Of a DNA stretch of 64,000 nucleotides, positions 25,859-35,184 are shown in pieces. The translations under genes and the position numbers were made by a program. Numbering within the stretch: position 1 is the stretch's first letter; every line of letters starts with the position of its first letter. The DNA is taken from assembly GCA_025356015.1 (NCBI GenBank), contig JANXYO010000103.1, forward strand, positions 1 to 64,000, given 5' to 3'. The notes under the pieces are model-generated. The model made no database searches. It was not told where the DNA came from and saw only the letters and a list, made by a program, of their open reading frames with translations. The stretch is from Spirochaetaceae bacterium. Its GTDB lineage: Bacteria; Spirochaetota; Spirochaetia; Treponematales; Rectinemataceae.

Positions 25859-26592
25859 TAGCGGACCTCCATGAGGCAGAGCCCGAAGGCGCCCAGCATG
25901 CCCGGCGCCTGGCTCCTGACCCTGGCAGCGAGAAGCCGGCTCACTTCTTCTGGCCCGAGCTTGCCCTGGCCCGCCTCGAGAAGGACAGCAGCCATGATCC
26001 TCACCTGGTTGGTAAGGAAGCCCGGGGCGAGGAAATACATGTCGACGAAATCCCCTGAGCTCTCGATCCTGACTTCGGTGAGAGACCTCGAGGTCTCGCC
26101 GCCGCCTGAGTTCGAAAAAGCCCGGAAGTCGTGCTCTCCGACCATGACGGCGGCTGTCCGCCTCATCGCCTCGAGATCGAGCTTGCCGCGAACGTGGAAA
26201 CTGCGGCCGCGCACCGATGGATCGGGCTCCCAGGCGACATGGAGCCTGTAACGATAGACCTTGGCCTTCGCGCGAAAGCGCGCATGGAAACGCGGGTCTA
26301 CTTCGCGGCAGGAACGGCAGGCGATATCGGCTGGCAACTCCTTCGCAAGAAGCTCGCACAGGGCTCCGGGAGACAGGGGAGTCCTCGAGTGGAAACTAGC
26401 GGCCTGTCCTTCCGCATGGACACCCGCATCTGTCCTTCCCGCGCCCGTGATCTCCACGCTTTCGCCGAGGATTCTGGCAAGGGCTGCCTCGACCTCGCCC
26501 TGGACGCTCCTTCCCTTTCCCGGAAGCCTTTGCCAGCCAAGAAAATCCGCGCCCTCATACGCGAGAGTAAGGAGAAAATTGCGTCTGGGCAT
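25855..26592 (-). CDS. truA: tRNA pseudouridine(38-40) synthase
   Basis: 245 residues, normal length. The catalytic motif is GRTDAGVHAEGQ, its Asp being the universally conserved nucleophile; LTLAYEGADFLGWQ at the N terminus and KVYRYRL are also diagnostic. It converts U38-40 in the anticodon arm of tRNAs to pseudouridine. Start chosen at ATG 26592 (MPRRNFLLTLAYEG) by comparison with family starts; no clear RBS, and a TTG at 26628 is the only longer alternative. Confidence 0.93.
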   Translation of the reverse strand: MPRRNFLLTLAYEGADFLGWQRLPGKGRSVQGEVEAALARILGESVEITGAGRTDAGVHAEGQAASFHSRTPLSPGALCELLAKELPADIACRSCREVDPRFHARFRAKAKVYRYRLHVAWEPDPSVRGRSFHVRGKLDLEAMRRTAAVMVGEHDFRAFSNSGGGETSRSLTEVRIESSGDFVDMYFLAPGFLTNQVRIMAAVLLEAGQGKLGPEEVSRLLAARVRSQAPGMLGAFGLCLMEVRY

Positions 26593-26666
26593 GGCTGCAT
26601 CATGGCCGCCCATGCCGAAGCGTGTCAACGCGACCGATCCGGTTTCCGCTTTCCCTCCCGCGGGGA

Positions 26667-26694
26667 TTGCATGTGGCGGGATGGCACATACTAT
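26667..26694 (+). promoter_or_regulatory. Promoter of the response regulator-phosphatase operon (TTGCAT-N16-TACTAT)
   Basis: The -10 ends 7 nt before ATG 26702, so the mRNA would start at or next to the start codon. This also explains the lack of an RBS and disfavours the ATG at 26681, which lies between -35 and -10. Confidence 0.5.
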
Positions 26695-26701
26695 TAAGGT
26701 G

Positions 26702-27874
26702 ATGGAAGATCAGTCAGCGAAGGCAAACAGCCTCCTCTTCGTGGACGACGAGATCGGGATTCTAAACTCCCTCAAACGCGAGCTCCACGACTGGTCGCGT
26801 GATAATGGCCTCACGATCCTCATCGCCCCATCGGCGAGAGAGGGTCTGGCGATTCTCGAGGCGAATGCCCCGGAGATCTGCCTCATAGTCTCGGACCTCA
26901 GGATGCCCGAGATGAAGGGCTCGGATTTCCTTCTCCTCGCCAAGGAAAAATGGCCCGACATCATCTCCATACTCCTTACTGGGTTTTCCGAGACGGAGGA
27001 GGTGATGAAGGCAGTCAGGGCCGGCATCTTCTCCTACATCCTCAAGCCCTGGGAACCAGACTATCTCAGGGCCGAACTCGACAAGGCCATAGCCCTTTTC
27101 CGCCTGCGCAGGCAGGACGAGACGCGTTCTAGGACGATGGAGGAGGAACTCCGCTGGGCCGGAGAGATGCAGCGGGCCATCCTTCGCCCCAGCCTCACCA
27201 CGACCGAGGGCATAGAATTCCGCACAAGCTACAGACCTGTTCCGGGCCTGTATTGCGGGGGGGACTACTATGACGTGGTGTCCCTCCTTCCGGGCCGATA
27301 CCTCATGCTTCTCGGGGATGTCGCCGGGCACGGGGTGAAGGCGGCCTTCATCACCGGAATCCTCAAGGCCGTCATCTATCCTGAATACATCCGCACCCTC
27401 CAGAACAAGAGGTTCTCCCCTGCCGCCTTCCTCGGCTGGCTGAACGACCGGATGAATTTCGAGCTAAGGCGGACCTCGGGCCTGATAATCACCTTCCTGG
27501 CCGGGGTCATCGATCTCAAGGGCATGACCTTCACCTACTCCAACGCTGGACAGGATCATCCCTTCATAATCAGCAATGGTATCCCCCGGGAGCTGCCGGT
27601 ATCGGGCTCTGGCCTTGGCTTCGCGGACTCCGTGATATACACGGAGAAGACGGAGACCATCTTGCCCGGCGATGTCATCTTCGCCTTCACCGACGGCCTC
27701 GTCGAGCCTGGCGCCAAGGCCAAGGCGAAGGATCCGGTCAGGCTCTCCGAAATCCTCGCGGCCAACCCCTACGGACCGGAATTCCACAAGCGGATCCTCG
27801 AGGCGGCCCTTGAGTCGGCCGGTGTTGGCGACTTCGAGGACGATGTGGCCATCATGACCGCGAGACTGCTGTGA
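26702..27874 (+). CDS. Response regulator receiver fused to PP2C-type (SpoIIE/RsbU) phosphatase
   Basis: 390 residues. N-terminal receiver domain: LFVDDE acidic pair, phosphoacceptor Asp in LIVSDLRMPEMKG, LLTGFSE and the Lys of ILKPW. A short coiled coil links to a SpoIIE-type PPM phosphatase with metal-binding GGDYYD and LGDVAGHGVKAA, NAGQDHPF, FTDGLVE and a terminal DDVAIM. These proteins dephosphorylate STAS anti-anti-sigma factors upon receiver phosphorylation. The next two genes, overlapped by 4 nt each, encode exactly a STAS protein and a sensor kinase, so this is the output enzyme of a partner-switching two-component module. Confidence 0.9.
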   Translation: MEDQSAKANSLLFVDDEIGILNSLKRELHDWSRDNGLTILIAPSAREGLAILEANAPEICLIVSDLRMPEMKGSDFLLLAKEKWPDIISILLTGFSETEEVMKAVRAGIFSYILKPWEPDYLRAELDKAIALFRLRRQDETRSRTMEEELRWAGEMQRAILRPSLTTTEGIEFRTSYRPVPGLYCGGDYYDVVSLLPGRYLMLLGDVAGHGVKAAFITGILKAVIYPEYIRTLQNKRFSPAAFLGWLNDRMNFELRRTSGLIITFLAGVIDLKGMTFTYSNAGQDHPFIISNGIPRELPVSGSGLGFADSVIYTEKTETILPGDVIFAFTDGLVEPGAKAKAKDPVRLSEILAANPYGPEFHKRILEAALESAGVGDFEDDVAIMTARLL

Positions 27875-28269
27875 GCTGGGCCGAAAAGAGATTCGTGCCC
27901 GAACTTGATGCCTTCCGCACCCGGCATCCGAGGACCCAACTGGTGAGCCTGGAGAGCAGCTCGCCACCTGCCCTGGTGGTTCGGGTGATCGGCGACCTCG
28001 ATACCGACAATTCCCAGGACTTCCAGAAGGCCCTGGGCGAGGCACTGCCCGCGGCGAAGGTCCTGGGTGGCCTCATCCTCGACCTCACCGAACTCAAGTA
28101 CATTTCGTCCACGGGCGTAGGCGCCCTGACATCACTGCTTGTCGCGGCCCGGGGTTTCCAGTTGCCCTTCCTCATCGCGGCGATCCCGGATCGCGTGAAG
28201 AGCATCTTTGACATCCTCGGCTTCACCAGCTTTTTCGATTTCATCCCCGGATACACCGCGCGGCAATGA
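27871..28269 (+). CDS. STAS-domain protein (anti-anti-sigma factor-like)
   Basis: 132 residues. The STAS fold is evident: ALVVRVIGDLDTDNSQDFQKAL, then LILDLTELKYISSTGVGALTSLL. The SSTG segment contains the serine that is phosphorylated by anti-sigma kinases in SpoIIAA/RsbV. The GTG start overlaps the preceding TGA (GTGA), and the stop overlaps the next ATG (ATGA). No anti-sigma kinase of the RsbW type is in the window, so its partner is elsewhere or is the adjacent histidine kinase. Confidence 0.88.
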   Translation: MSWAEKRFVPELDAFRTRHPRTQLVSLESSSPPALVVRVIGDLDTDNSQDFQKALGEALPAAKVLGGLILDLTELKYISSTGVGALTSLLVAARGFQLPFLIAAIPDRVKSIFDILGFTSFFDFIPGYTARQ

Positions 28270-31121
28270 AGGGCATTTTCGGGACGCGAGGCCGGAGCCT
28301 GCCAAGCGGCGCGCATGCCCTCCCTCTTTTCACCAGGACGCTCCTGGCCACTGGCCTGATCCTTGTGCTCGCGAGCCTCGCGTCCTACCTGATCTCCTAC
28401 AACGGGGTCACCCGGCTTGGGTATGAAGGCCGAAGGTCGATCCTGGGCTCTCGCCTGACCGAAGGCCTCCGCAGATCGGCGCAGACAAAACGCGACCTTA
28501 TCGATTTCTGGTTCAGCCAACGCTTCGTCACCGCCCGCCAAATCGGCGATTTACTCCTCGCCGTCGCTCAAATGGACAGGCTCCTGGATGCTCCTCTGCG
28601 CGGCTGGCCCAAGGAAGACAGACAGCTGGCCGATTCGATCGGTTCCTACCTCGGCAATGTCACGGGCCAGGGCTCCCCGATCCGCGACGTCGAGGTCGCC
28701 GACATGGCCACGGGCAGGGTCATACTGAGCAGCTCCGAGGCTCCCTTCTACCGCTCCAGGGATGTCGGTTGGATTGGGGATGGACCTTCGGTCGGGCTGG
28801 GCAGCTCTGGAGACCTCGTCGTGGGAATTCCCATGAAGCTGGCCATGGGTCGTGCGATGGCCATCCTCATGTCGGTAGACCTCAGGGACTATTTCTCCCA
28901 CCTGAGTGGCGATTCAGTGGATCTCGCCTTCGGCTTTAAGTCGGCGGTCCTGGATCCCGAATCGAGGGTCCTTATCGCCTCGGACAGCGTGACTTTTCAT
29001 CCAGGCCTCCTTCCCCTGCCCCTCCGCGATCTTGACAGGGTCAGAGACGGGAACCTGGTGATCGCAAGGACCGAGGCCGGTCAGGAACTTTACGTGCGCG
29101 CCGTGCCCATCAGCCTGCCGGGGGGCATAAGGCTCGGCGTCCTGGTCGCCGCCGACAGGATCGAGGCCGACAGGCCCATCCTGACTGACATCGCGGTCAC
29201 CGCGGCGACAGGGCTCTTCACGACGGCCCTCTCCCTCCTCCTGATCGGGGCTAACATGCGCCTCATTTCCCTTCCCATGCGCAAGCTCGTCGATGCGATC
29301 CGCGCCTTCTCCGCTGGCGAAGCCACGCTCGAGCTTCCATTGACTGCCCCGGGCGAGGTTGGCCTCATTGCCCAGTCCTTCTCGGCCCTTGTGGCGAGGG
29401 TCGTCAACTGGCGGAGCGAGCTTGAGACGGCCCTCGCCTCGCGCACCGCCGAGCTTGAGCTGAGGCAGGCCGTGGCCTGGGTCTTCGCCCACGACCCAGA
29501 CGATGATGACGCCTATCGGCATGCCTTGCGTATAACCCTTCACACCCTCGGCGCCGATGGGGGCCTCCTCTTCGTCCTCGATGGACGAGGGCAGGCGAGG
29601 GTCTTGGGGAAAGAGGGCCAAGCCATCAACTTGGTTGCGGTCGAGCCCCTCGAACGGCTAAGGCTGGCCTGCGGCTCCCACAACGAAGCCTTCGAGCTGC
29701 TGGGTTTCGCCTCGGCCCATTGCATCGCGAAGATGCTGACAGCTGGCGGCGCCGAGCTGGGTTGCATCCTGGCAGGACGATCGGACAGGCCATTCAGCCG
29801 GAACGAGGTCGACCTGCTGGACGGCGTGATAGGAGCGATCAGTCCCCTGGTGTCCACCCGCAGGGAGCGAAGCCGGGAGGAGTTCATCCGGGTCGAGGCA
29901 GAAAGGGCGCTCAGGAGAAGCGAAGAGCGCCTCCGGGCCTTCTTTGAAGAGTCCCTCGACATGATCTACACGACCAACGCCGACGACATCGTCGCCTCGA
30001 TGAACGGTGCCGGGATGAAGCTCCTCGGGCAGAACGACAGGTTCGAGATCATTGGCAGGCCATTCTCGAACTTCGTCAACAACCGGGAAGACCGCGACTT
30101 CTTCCTCGAGCGGATACGGACCCAGGGTTTCGTCGACGACTACGAGCTCATAATAAGGCCCCTGGGGAGGGACCCCATCTTCTGCATCGAGACTGCCCGT
30201 GCGGTCCGCGATGCCCAGGGCCGCACCCTCGAGATCCAGGGGATAGTCAAGGATATCTCCGAGAGAATCGCCGCGGAGCGCGCGCTCTGGAAGACGAACA
30301 TGGAGCTCGCCGAGGCGAATGCCAGGATCAAGCGCACTCAGATGATGATCATCCAGCACGAGAAACTCGCCTCGATAGGCCAACTCGCCGCCGGCATAGC
30401 GCACGAGATCAACAACCCCCTGGGCTTTCTCAAGAGCAACCACGGTGTCCTCGCCGGATTCCTGAGGTCCATCGTGAGCGCGTGGGAGGAGGCCAAGGCA
30501 AGCGCACCGGAACCGCTCGCGGGAATCGCCGACCGCTATGACCTGGGCTATGTCTTTTCCGAGATCGATTCCCTCGTCAAGGATTCCGACGAGGGCTACC
30601 GACGGATCATGGAGATCGTGAAGAACCTCAAGAACTTCGCGCGGACTGAGGTCGACTCGGGCAGGGGTCCTTACGACCTGAACAAGGGGATAGAGAGCAG
30701 CCTGGTCGTCGCGAGGAATGAGGTGAAATATGTCGCCGAGGTAGCCCTCGACCTGGGAGAGATTCCCGTCATCGAGGCGACCGGTGGCGAGATAAACCAG
30801 GTGATCCTCAACCTCATCGTCAACGCGGCCCAGGCGATCGAGGCGCAGAAACGGCCAAAGACCGGAGCTATCGCGATCTCCACCCGTCTTGAAAACGGCA
30901 AGGTCGTATGCACCATCTCCGACGACGGGCCTGGGGTGCCAGAGGATCTCAGCCTCAGGATCTTCGATCCATTTTTCACGACCAAGGAACCCGGCAAGGG
31001 CACTGGCCTCGGGCTCTCGATATCCTACGACATCATCGTGAACAAGCACCGCGGATCCCTGACCGTCGACCGCTCTCCATTCGGAGGGGCGGTGTTCAGG
31101 ATCGAGCTGCCGCTCTCATAA
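28266..31121 (+). CDS. Membrane sensor histidine kinase (extracytoplasmic sensor, HAMP, PAS, HisKA, HATPase)
   Basis: 951 residues. TM segments at about 24-45 and 310-335 enclose an extracytoplasmic sensor. HAMP follows ([21 protein letters not shown]), then a GAF-like stretch (about 400-530), a PAS domain (about 555-675), HisKA with the phosphoacceptor in [13 protein letters not shown], and HATPase_c with [34 protein letters not shown]. It presumably phosphorylates the receiver of the first gene of the operon. Signal unknown. It overlaps the STAS gene by 4 nt (ATGA). Confidence 0.92.
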   Translation: MKGIFGTRGRSLPSGAHALPLFTRTLLATGLILVLASLASYLISYNGVTRLGYEGRRSILGSRLTEGLRRSAQTKRDLIDFWFSQRFVTARQIGDLLLAVAQMDRLLDAPLRGWPKEDRQLADSIGSYLGNVTGQGSPIRDVEVADMATGRVILSSSEAPFYRSRDVGWIGDGPSVGLGSSGDLVVGIPMKLAMGRAMAILMSVDLRDYFSHLSGDSVDLAFGFKSAVLDPESRVLIASDSVTFHPGLLPLPLRDLDRVRDGNLVIARTEAGQELYVRAVPISLPGGIRLGVLVAADRIEADRPILTDIAVTAATGLFTTALSLLLIGANMRLISLPMRKLVDAIRAFSAGEATLELPLTAPGEVGLIAQSFSALVARVVNWRSELETALASRTAELELRQAVAWVFAHDPDDDDAYRHALRITLHTLGADGGLLFVLDGRGQARVLGKEGQAINLVAVEPLERLRLACGSHNEAFELLGFASAHCIAKMLTAGGAELGCILAGRSDRPFSRNEVDLLDGVIGAISPLVSTRRERSREEFIRVEAERALRRSEERLRAFFEESLDMIYTTNADDIVASMNGAGMKLLGQNDRFEIIGRPFSNFVNNREDRDFFLERIRTQGFVDDYELIIRPLGRDPIFCIETARAVRDAQGRTLEIQGIVKDISERIAAERALWKTNMELAEANARIKRTQMMIIQHEKLASIGQLAAGIAHEINNPLGFLKSNHGVLAGFLRSIVSAWEEAKASAPEPLAGIADRYDLGYVFSEIDSLVKDSDEGYRRIMEIVKNLKNFARTEVDSGRGPYDLNKGIESSLVVARNEVKYVAEVALDLGEIPVIEATGGEINQVILNLIVNAAQAIEAQKRPKTGAIAISTRLENGKVVCTISDDGPGVPEDLSLRIFDPFFTTKEPGKGTGLGLSISYDIIVNKHRGSLTVDRSPFGGAVFRIELPLS

Positions 31122-31225
31122 ATGTACAATCTGCCAAGAATCTGCTAGAGGGCGACTCGCGGTAATCCGATAGTTCTAGAATGCAGGTGGCCGATCCGCT
31201 TAGTGTGCTTTTCCGCTAGAAGAAT

Positions 31226-32740
31226 TTGAAAGACAGGTGCGACCCAAAGGTGAATGCCATAGAGCAGCAGACAATCCAAGCCGATCCTTGGGCAGATGAG
31301 CGCAGAAAGCTGCTGGGGGACAACGCTAGGCTCGAGCGCCGTGTCGCCGAGCTCGAGCGGAAGATATCCGTCCAACCCCAGACCGGCCTGCCAACGCACT
31401 TCAGGCTGGAGCTGGAGCTGGACACTACAATCGAGGGGATGGGCCGACAGAAGGACGCCAGCTTCACCGTCCTCATCATCCAGCTTGGCGACAACTACAC
31501 CGTGGTCAGAAAGACCCTCAAGTCGAGCGTGAGCGAATGGATCCTCTACCAGACTGGCTGCCGCATCGAGAGCCTCCTCGGGCCAGACGACAGGATCTTC
31601 CACACCCGGGAAAGCGAGTTCGTCCTCATCCTTCCAGGGCTCGCCGGCAAGGCCCTCAACGCCTTCCTCCGCACCCTGATCGGAAAACTCGGGGAACCCC
31701 ACATCTTCTCGGGATTCAACGTGGTGATCCAGGCGGCCACTGGAGCCGCGTACTGGCCCCTTCACGGTCGCGAGCGCTCCGTCCTGCTCCACAACGCGGA
31801 CATTGCCGCCGGCACGGCCACGGAAAACAAAAAGGCCTTCATCCTCTTCAGGCCCGAGCTCCTCAAGAGCGCCGTGGAGAAGATCGAACTTCAGAACTCC
31901 ATCATAAAGGCGATCGAGCGATCGGCCCTCGACCGCATAGGGGAGCAGTTCATCCTCTACTTCCAGCCCAAGGTCTTCGCCTCTTCCCTGGAAGGCAACA
32001 TCCTCAAGGTCGAGCGAATCGAGGCCGAAGCCCTCATCCGCTGGATCCACCCCGAGAAGGGCATGATCATGCCCTCGACCTTCATCCCCCTCGCGGAGGA
32101 GACCGGTCTCATCCTTCCCCTCGGGAAGTGGCTCATCTACCAGTGCGTCCGAAAGCTGGACGCCTGGACAAGGGCGAGCAAGGACGACCTGGGCATCTCC
32201 ATCAACCTCTCGGCCCGGCAGTTCCGGAGCGAGGACGGACCCGAGGTCCTGGCCTCGGCCCTCGCCTCGACCGGCCTCGACCCAAGCCGCATCACCATCG
32301 AGCTCACCGAGACCAGCCTTTTCGAGGACCCGACAGCGACGGCGACCATCCTCAAGCGCTTCTCGAAGCTTGGCGTGCGCGTCTCTGTGGACGATTTCGG
32401 TACCGGTTACTCATCGTTGAGCCACCTCCATCGCTTCCCCCTCGACGAGATAAAGATCGACCGCCTGTTCATAGAAAACCTCGACTCGAACCGCCATGAC
32501 AGGATCATCGTCAGGTCCCTCGTGACCATAGCGAAGGGCCTTGGCCTGGCCCTGGTCGCCGAGGGAGTCGAGAAGCTGGAGGCGATGAAGATCCTTTGGG
32601 ACATGGGCTGCACCGGATACCAGGGCTACCTCATCTCGAGGCCTCTTCCCGCCGATGACTTCCTCGCCTTCCGCAAGAAGGTCATCGCTGACGGCATGGT
32701 GATCAGGCTGGACTCAATCTCCCCCACACAGGGGGCTTAG
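31226..32740 (+). CDS. EAL-domain protein with degenerate GGDEF (c-di-GMP phosphodiesterase)
   Basis: 504 residues. A short coiled coil (LERRVAELERKI) leads to a diguanylate-cyclase-fold domain in which the GGDEF loop has become HTRESEFVL, so no cyclase activity is expected. The EAL domain is intact: EAEALIRWI, NLSARQF, ELTETSLF, VDDFGTGYSSL, KIDRLF and VAEGVE. It should hydrolyse c-di-GMP, with the dead GGDEF domain possibly sensing GTP. The start is uncertain: TTG at 31226 with AGAAGA before it, or GTG at 31250. It lies 104 nt after the kinase gene; a strong terminator follows. Confidence 0.85.
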   Translation: MKDRCDPKVNAIEQQTIQADPWADERRKLLGDNARLERRVAELERKISVQPQTGLPTHFRLELELDTTIEGMGRQKDASFTVLIIQLGDNYTVVRKTLKSSVSEWILYQTGCRIESLLGPDDRIFHTRESEFVLILPGLAGKALNAFLRTLIGKLGEPHIFSGFNVVIQAATGAAYWPLHGRERSVLLHNADIAAGTATENKKAFILFRPELLKSAVEKIELQNSIIKAIERSALDRIGEQFILYFQPKVFASSLEGNILKVERIEAEALIRWIHPEKGMIMPSTFIPLAEETGLILPLGKWLIYQCVRKLDAWTRASKDDLGISINLSARQFRSEDGPEVLASALASTGLDPSRITIELTETSLFEDPTATATILKRFSKLGVRVSVDDFGTGYSSLSHLHRFPLDEIKIDRLFIENLDSNRHDRIIVRSLVTIAKGLGLALVAEGVEKLEAMKILWDMGCTGYQGYLISRPLPADDFLAFRKKVIADGMVIRLDSISPTQGA

Positions 32741-32750
32741 AGGGTCGACG

Positions 32751-32773
32751 GGTCCTCCCCAGGACCGCTTTTT
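32751..32773 (+). terminator. Intrinsic terminator after the EAL gene
   Basis: GGTCCT-CCCC-AGGACC hairpin (6 bp, tetraloop), then GC and five T residues. Confidence 0.75.
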
Positions 32774-32891
32774 CGCGCTAGACTCAAAAGCGGTAACATC
32801 GGTTACGGTCAGACTGCCGCGCCATGGCCATACTTAAGGTCATCGAGCCCAAGACGATCAGGCCATGGGCGCAGAGTCAAAGGGGGAAGAC

Positions 32892-34082
32892 ATGATCCGG
32901 CATGTGAAGGGCAATGTGCATTGGGTGGGGAAGACAGACTGGGAGCTCAAGAAGTTCCACGGTTCCGAGTATTCCACGCACAGGGGATCCACCTACAACT
33001 CCTACCTCGTGCGTGAGGGCAAGACCGCCCTGATAGACACGGTCTGGGCCCCCTTCGCGAAGGATTTCGTCGACAACCTCGAGGCCGAGGTCGGCTTGGG
33101 CTCGATCGACCTGGTAGTCCAGAATCACGCCGAGGTGGACCATTCGGGCTCCCTCCCCGAGCTCCTTAGGCGGCGTCCTGGCCTCCCGGTCTACTGCACC
33201 GCCAACGCTGTCAAGTCACTCAAGGGCCATTACCACGAGGACTGGAACTTCCAGGTCGTGAAGACCGGCGATTCGGTCGAGCTCGGAAACGGCAAGCAGC
33301 TCGTCTTCGTCGAGGCGCCGATGCTGCACTGGCCGGACTCGATGTTCACCTACCTCGCAGGCGAGGCAGTCCTCTTCCCCAACGACGCCTTTGGCCAGCA
33401 CTACGCCTCGGAATTCCTCTTCAACGACGAGGTCGACCAGGATGAGCTCTGGGCCGAGTGCGTGAAGTACTACGCGAACATACTCACCCCCTTCTCCCCC
33501 CTGGTCGCGAAGAAGATAAAGGAGGTGGTCGCCTTGAACCTTCCGGTCGAGGTGATCGCCCCGAGCCACGGGATCATTTGGAGGAAGGACCCCCTGCAGA
33601 TCGTGACGCAGTACGCCGAATGGGCGGCCGATTACCGCGAGGACAGGGTGGCGATCCTCTATGACTCCATGTGGGACGGGACGCGCCACCTCGCGGAGGC
33701 GATAGCGAAGGGAGTCTCCCAAGCCTCGCCTTCCACCGACGTCAGGGTCCACAACGTCGCGAAGACCGACAAGAACGACGTAATCACCGAGGTCTTCAAG
33801 GCGAAGGCCGTCCTCCTCGGCTCGCCCACGATCAACCACGGGATCCTGCATTCCATGGCAGGCCTGGTCGAACAGATGAAGGGCCTCAAGTTCAAGGGAA
33901 AGAAGGGAGGCTCCTTCGGCACCTACGGCTGGTCGGGCGAATCGGTGAAGCAGCTGGGCGCATCCCTCCGCGATTGCGGCTTCGAGGTCCTGGACGAGGG
34001 CTTCGCCGCGCTCTGGGAGCCCGATGCGGGTGTGCTGGCCTCCGCCTTCGAGTACGGAAAGAGCCTCGCCACCAGGCTGTGA
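32892..34082 (+). CDS. Flavodiiron protein (flavorubredoxin-type O2/NO reductase)
   Basis: 396 residues. N-terminal metallo-beta-lactamase domain carries the diiron ligands: HAEVDH (HxExDH), LHWPDSMFTY, NDAFGQHYAS and SHGIIW. The C-terminal flavodoxin domain (about 250-396) binds FMN: VAILYDSMWDGTRHLAEAI, LGSPTINHGI, and FGTYGWSGESVKQL. Family members reduce O2 to water or NO to N2O in anaerobes, fed by rubredoxin or a reductase not seen here. Start at 32892 follows AAAGGGGGAAG; an upstream in-frame ATG (32865) lacks an RBS. A cupin gene follows 11 nt later. Confidence 0.92.
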   Translation: MIRHVKGNVHWVGKTDWELKKFHGSEYSTHRGSTYNSYLVREGKTALIDTVWAPFAKDFVDNLEAEVGLGSIDLVVQNHAEVDHSGSLPELLRRRPGLPVYCTANAVKSLKGHYHEDWNFQVVKTGDSVELGNGKQLVFVEAPMLHWPDSMFTYLAGEAVLFPNDAFGQHYASEFLFNDEVDQDELWAECVKYYANILTPFSPLVAKKIKEVVALNLPVEVIAPSHGIIWRKDPLQIVTQYAEWAADYREDRVAILYDSMWDGTRHLAEAIAKGVSQASPSTDVRVHNVAKTDKNDVITEVFKAKAVLLGSPTINHGILHSMAGLVEQMKGLKFKGKKGGSFGTYGWSGESVKQLGASLRDCGFEVLDEGFAALWEPDAGVLASAFEYGKSLATRL

Positions 34083-34093
34083 GAGAGAGGGCC

Positions 34094-34420
34094 ATGAAGA
34101 CGATCCGCGTGGATGCAGGTGAGATAGTCAAGGACGACGGAGGGGCCAGGGGCAGGCTCCTCTACGATGCCCCCGAGGCATCGATAGTCCACATCGAGGT
34201 GGAGCCGGGCGGGTCGATATCCCCCCACCCGACCGAGGTGGACATGGAATTCTTCGTGTACGAGGGCAGGGGAAGCTTCACCCTCGGAGAGGAAACGGTG
34301 GAGGTGGGAGCCGGGACCCTGATTCCAAGTCCGCGCAACGTGCCGCACGGTATGGCCAACACCGGCAGCGTGACTCTGAAGGTCCTGGCCATAAAGAATC
34401 CACGCCCCGTGTGTTGCTGA
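34094..34420 (+). CDS. Small cupin-domain protein
   Basis: 108 residues forming one conserved beta-barrel cupin. HPTEVDMEFFVYEGRGSF and PRNVPHGMANTG give the metal-binding His/Glu/His of the two cupin motifs. It ends in PVCC, two adjacent cysteines. Function unknown. The start lies 11 nt after the flavodiiron stop with only a weak AGGG before it, so it is probably a co-transcribed accessory to O2/NO detoxification; that link is inference. Confidence 0.75.
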   Translation: MKTIRVDAGEIVKDDGGARGRLLYDAPEASIVHIEVEPGGSISPHPTEVDMEFFVYEGRGSFTLGEETVEVGAGTLIPSPRNVPHGMANTGSVTLKVLAIKNPRPVCC

Positions 34421-34423
34421 CAG

Positions 34424-34448
34424 CGCTTGCCTGCGGAGCGAGCAAGCG
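34424..34448 (+). terminator. Possible terminator hairpin after the cupin gene
   Basis: CGCTTGC/GCAAGCG, 7 perfect pairs with an 11-nt loop, directly after the stop. No U-tract follows, so termination is uncertain. Confidence 0.3.
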
Positions 34449-34554
34449 GGGGCAACGAGGCCCTCGCTTTTCATTGCCTCGCCTGGCGATCGGCTATTGC
34501 CCGGAGCGGGACAGGACAGCATAGTGCTGCGAAGGGACAATCGAGGGGGCAGGC

Positions 34555-35184
34555 ATGAGCGGACGAAGGGAAATCGCGACCGGGGCATCGGAGGACAGGC
34601 TCCAGCGCCTGATCAGGGAGCGCCTCGAGCCGGGTTCGGACAAGAGGCGGATCGACGAGAGGATCTGGGACCTCTTCGGCGAGGACTGGTGCGTCATGTT
34701 CACCGACCTCTCGGGCTTCTCCCGCCAGGTAGCGGAGTTCGGCATCATCCACTTCCTCCAGACCATGCACGAATCCGAGCGCATCCTCCTTCCCGTCATT
34801 GAGGACCACGACGGGATCCTCCTCAAGGTCGAGGGAGACAGCTTCCTCGTCATCTTCCGCAATGCCAGGAAGGCCCTGCAGTGCGCGATAGCGATGCAAA
34901 GGACAGTCGCGGCCTATGACGCGGACAAGAGCGACGAGGAGAAGGTCCTCCTCTGCGTGGGACTGGGCTACGGCAGGATGCTGCGTATCGGTGACGCCGA
35001 CGTCTACGGAGCCGAAGTGAACGCCGCGAGCAAGCTCGGGGAGGACCGTGCGAAGGCCTGGGAGATCCTCGTCACGGGCGCGGTGAAGGAACGATGCGCG
35101 GAGGATGCCGGTCTCGGTTTCGAGGGCCTGAGCGAACCCCCAGCGGGCTGCACTGAAGCCTTCAGGGTCTCCTACCGCCTCTAG
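34555..35184 (+). CDS. Class III nucleotidyl (adenylate) cyclase catalytic-domain protein
   Basis: 209 residues, a stand-alone class III cyclase domain. FTDLSGFS supplies the first metal Asp. LLKVEGDSFLVIF has the purine-selecting Lys (adenine-type) and the second metal Asp. VYGAEVNAASKL carries the transition-state Asn but has Lys where most cyclases have Arg. Likely makes cAMP in the cytoplasm, possibly with reduced activity. The CRP-like gene at 39048-39698 and the cNMP-domain protein at 17758-19950 are potential effectors. No RBS stronger than GGGGG is seen. The 3' end overlaps the convergent radical SAM gene by 23 nt. Confidence 0.82.
   Translation: MSGRREIATGASEDRLQRLIRERLEPGSDKRRIDERIWDLFGEDWCVMFTDLSGFSRQVAEFGIIHFLQTMHESERILLPVIEDHDGILLKVEGDSFLVIFRNARKALQCAIAMQRTVAAYDADKSDEEKVLLCVGLGYGRMLRIGDADVYGAEVNAASKLGEDRAKAWEILVTGAVKERCAEDAGLGFEGLSEPPAGCTEAFRVSYRL

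Noticed and set aside
34421-34554. Small gene between the cupin and the cyclase
   Set aside because: No start codon with RBS and sustained frame; only a hairpin is supported.
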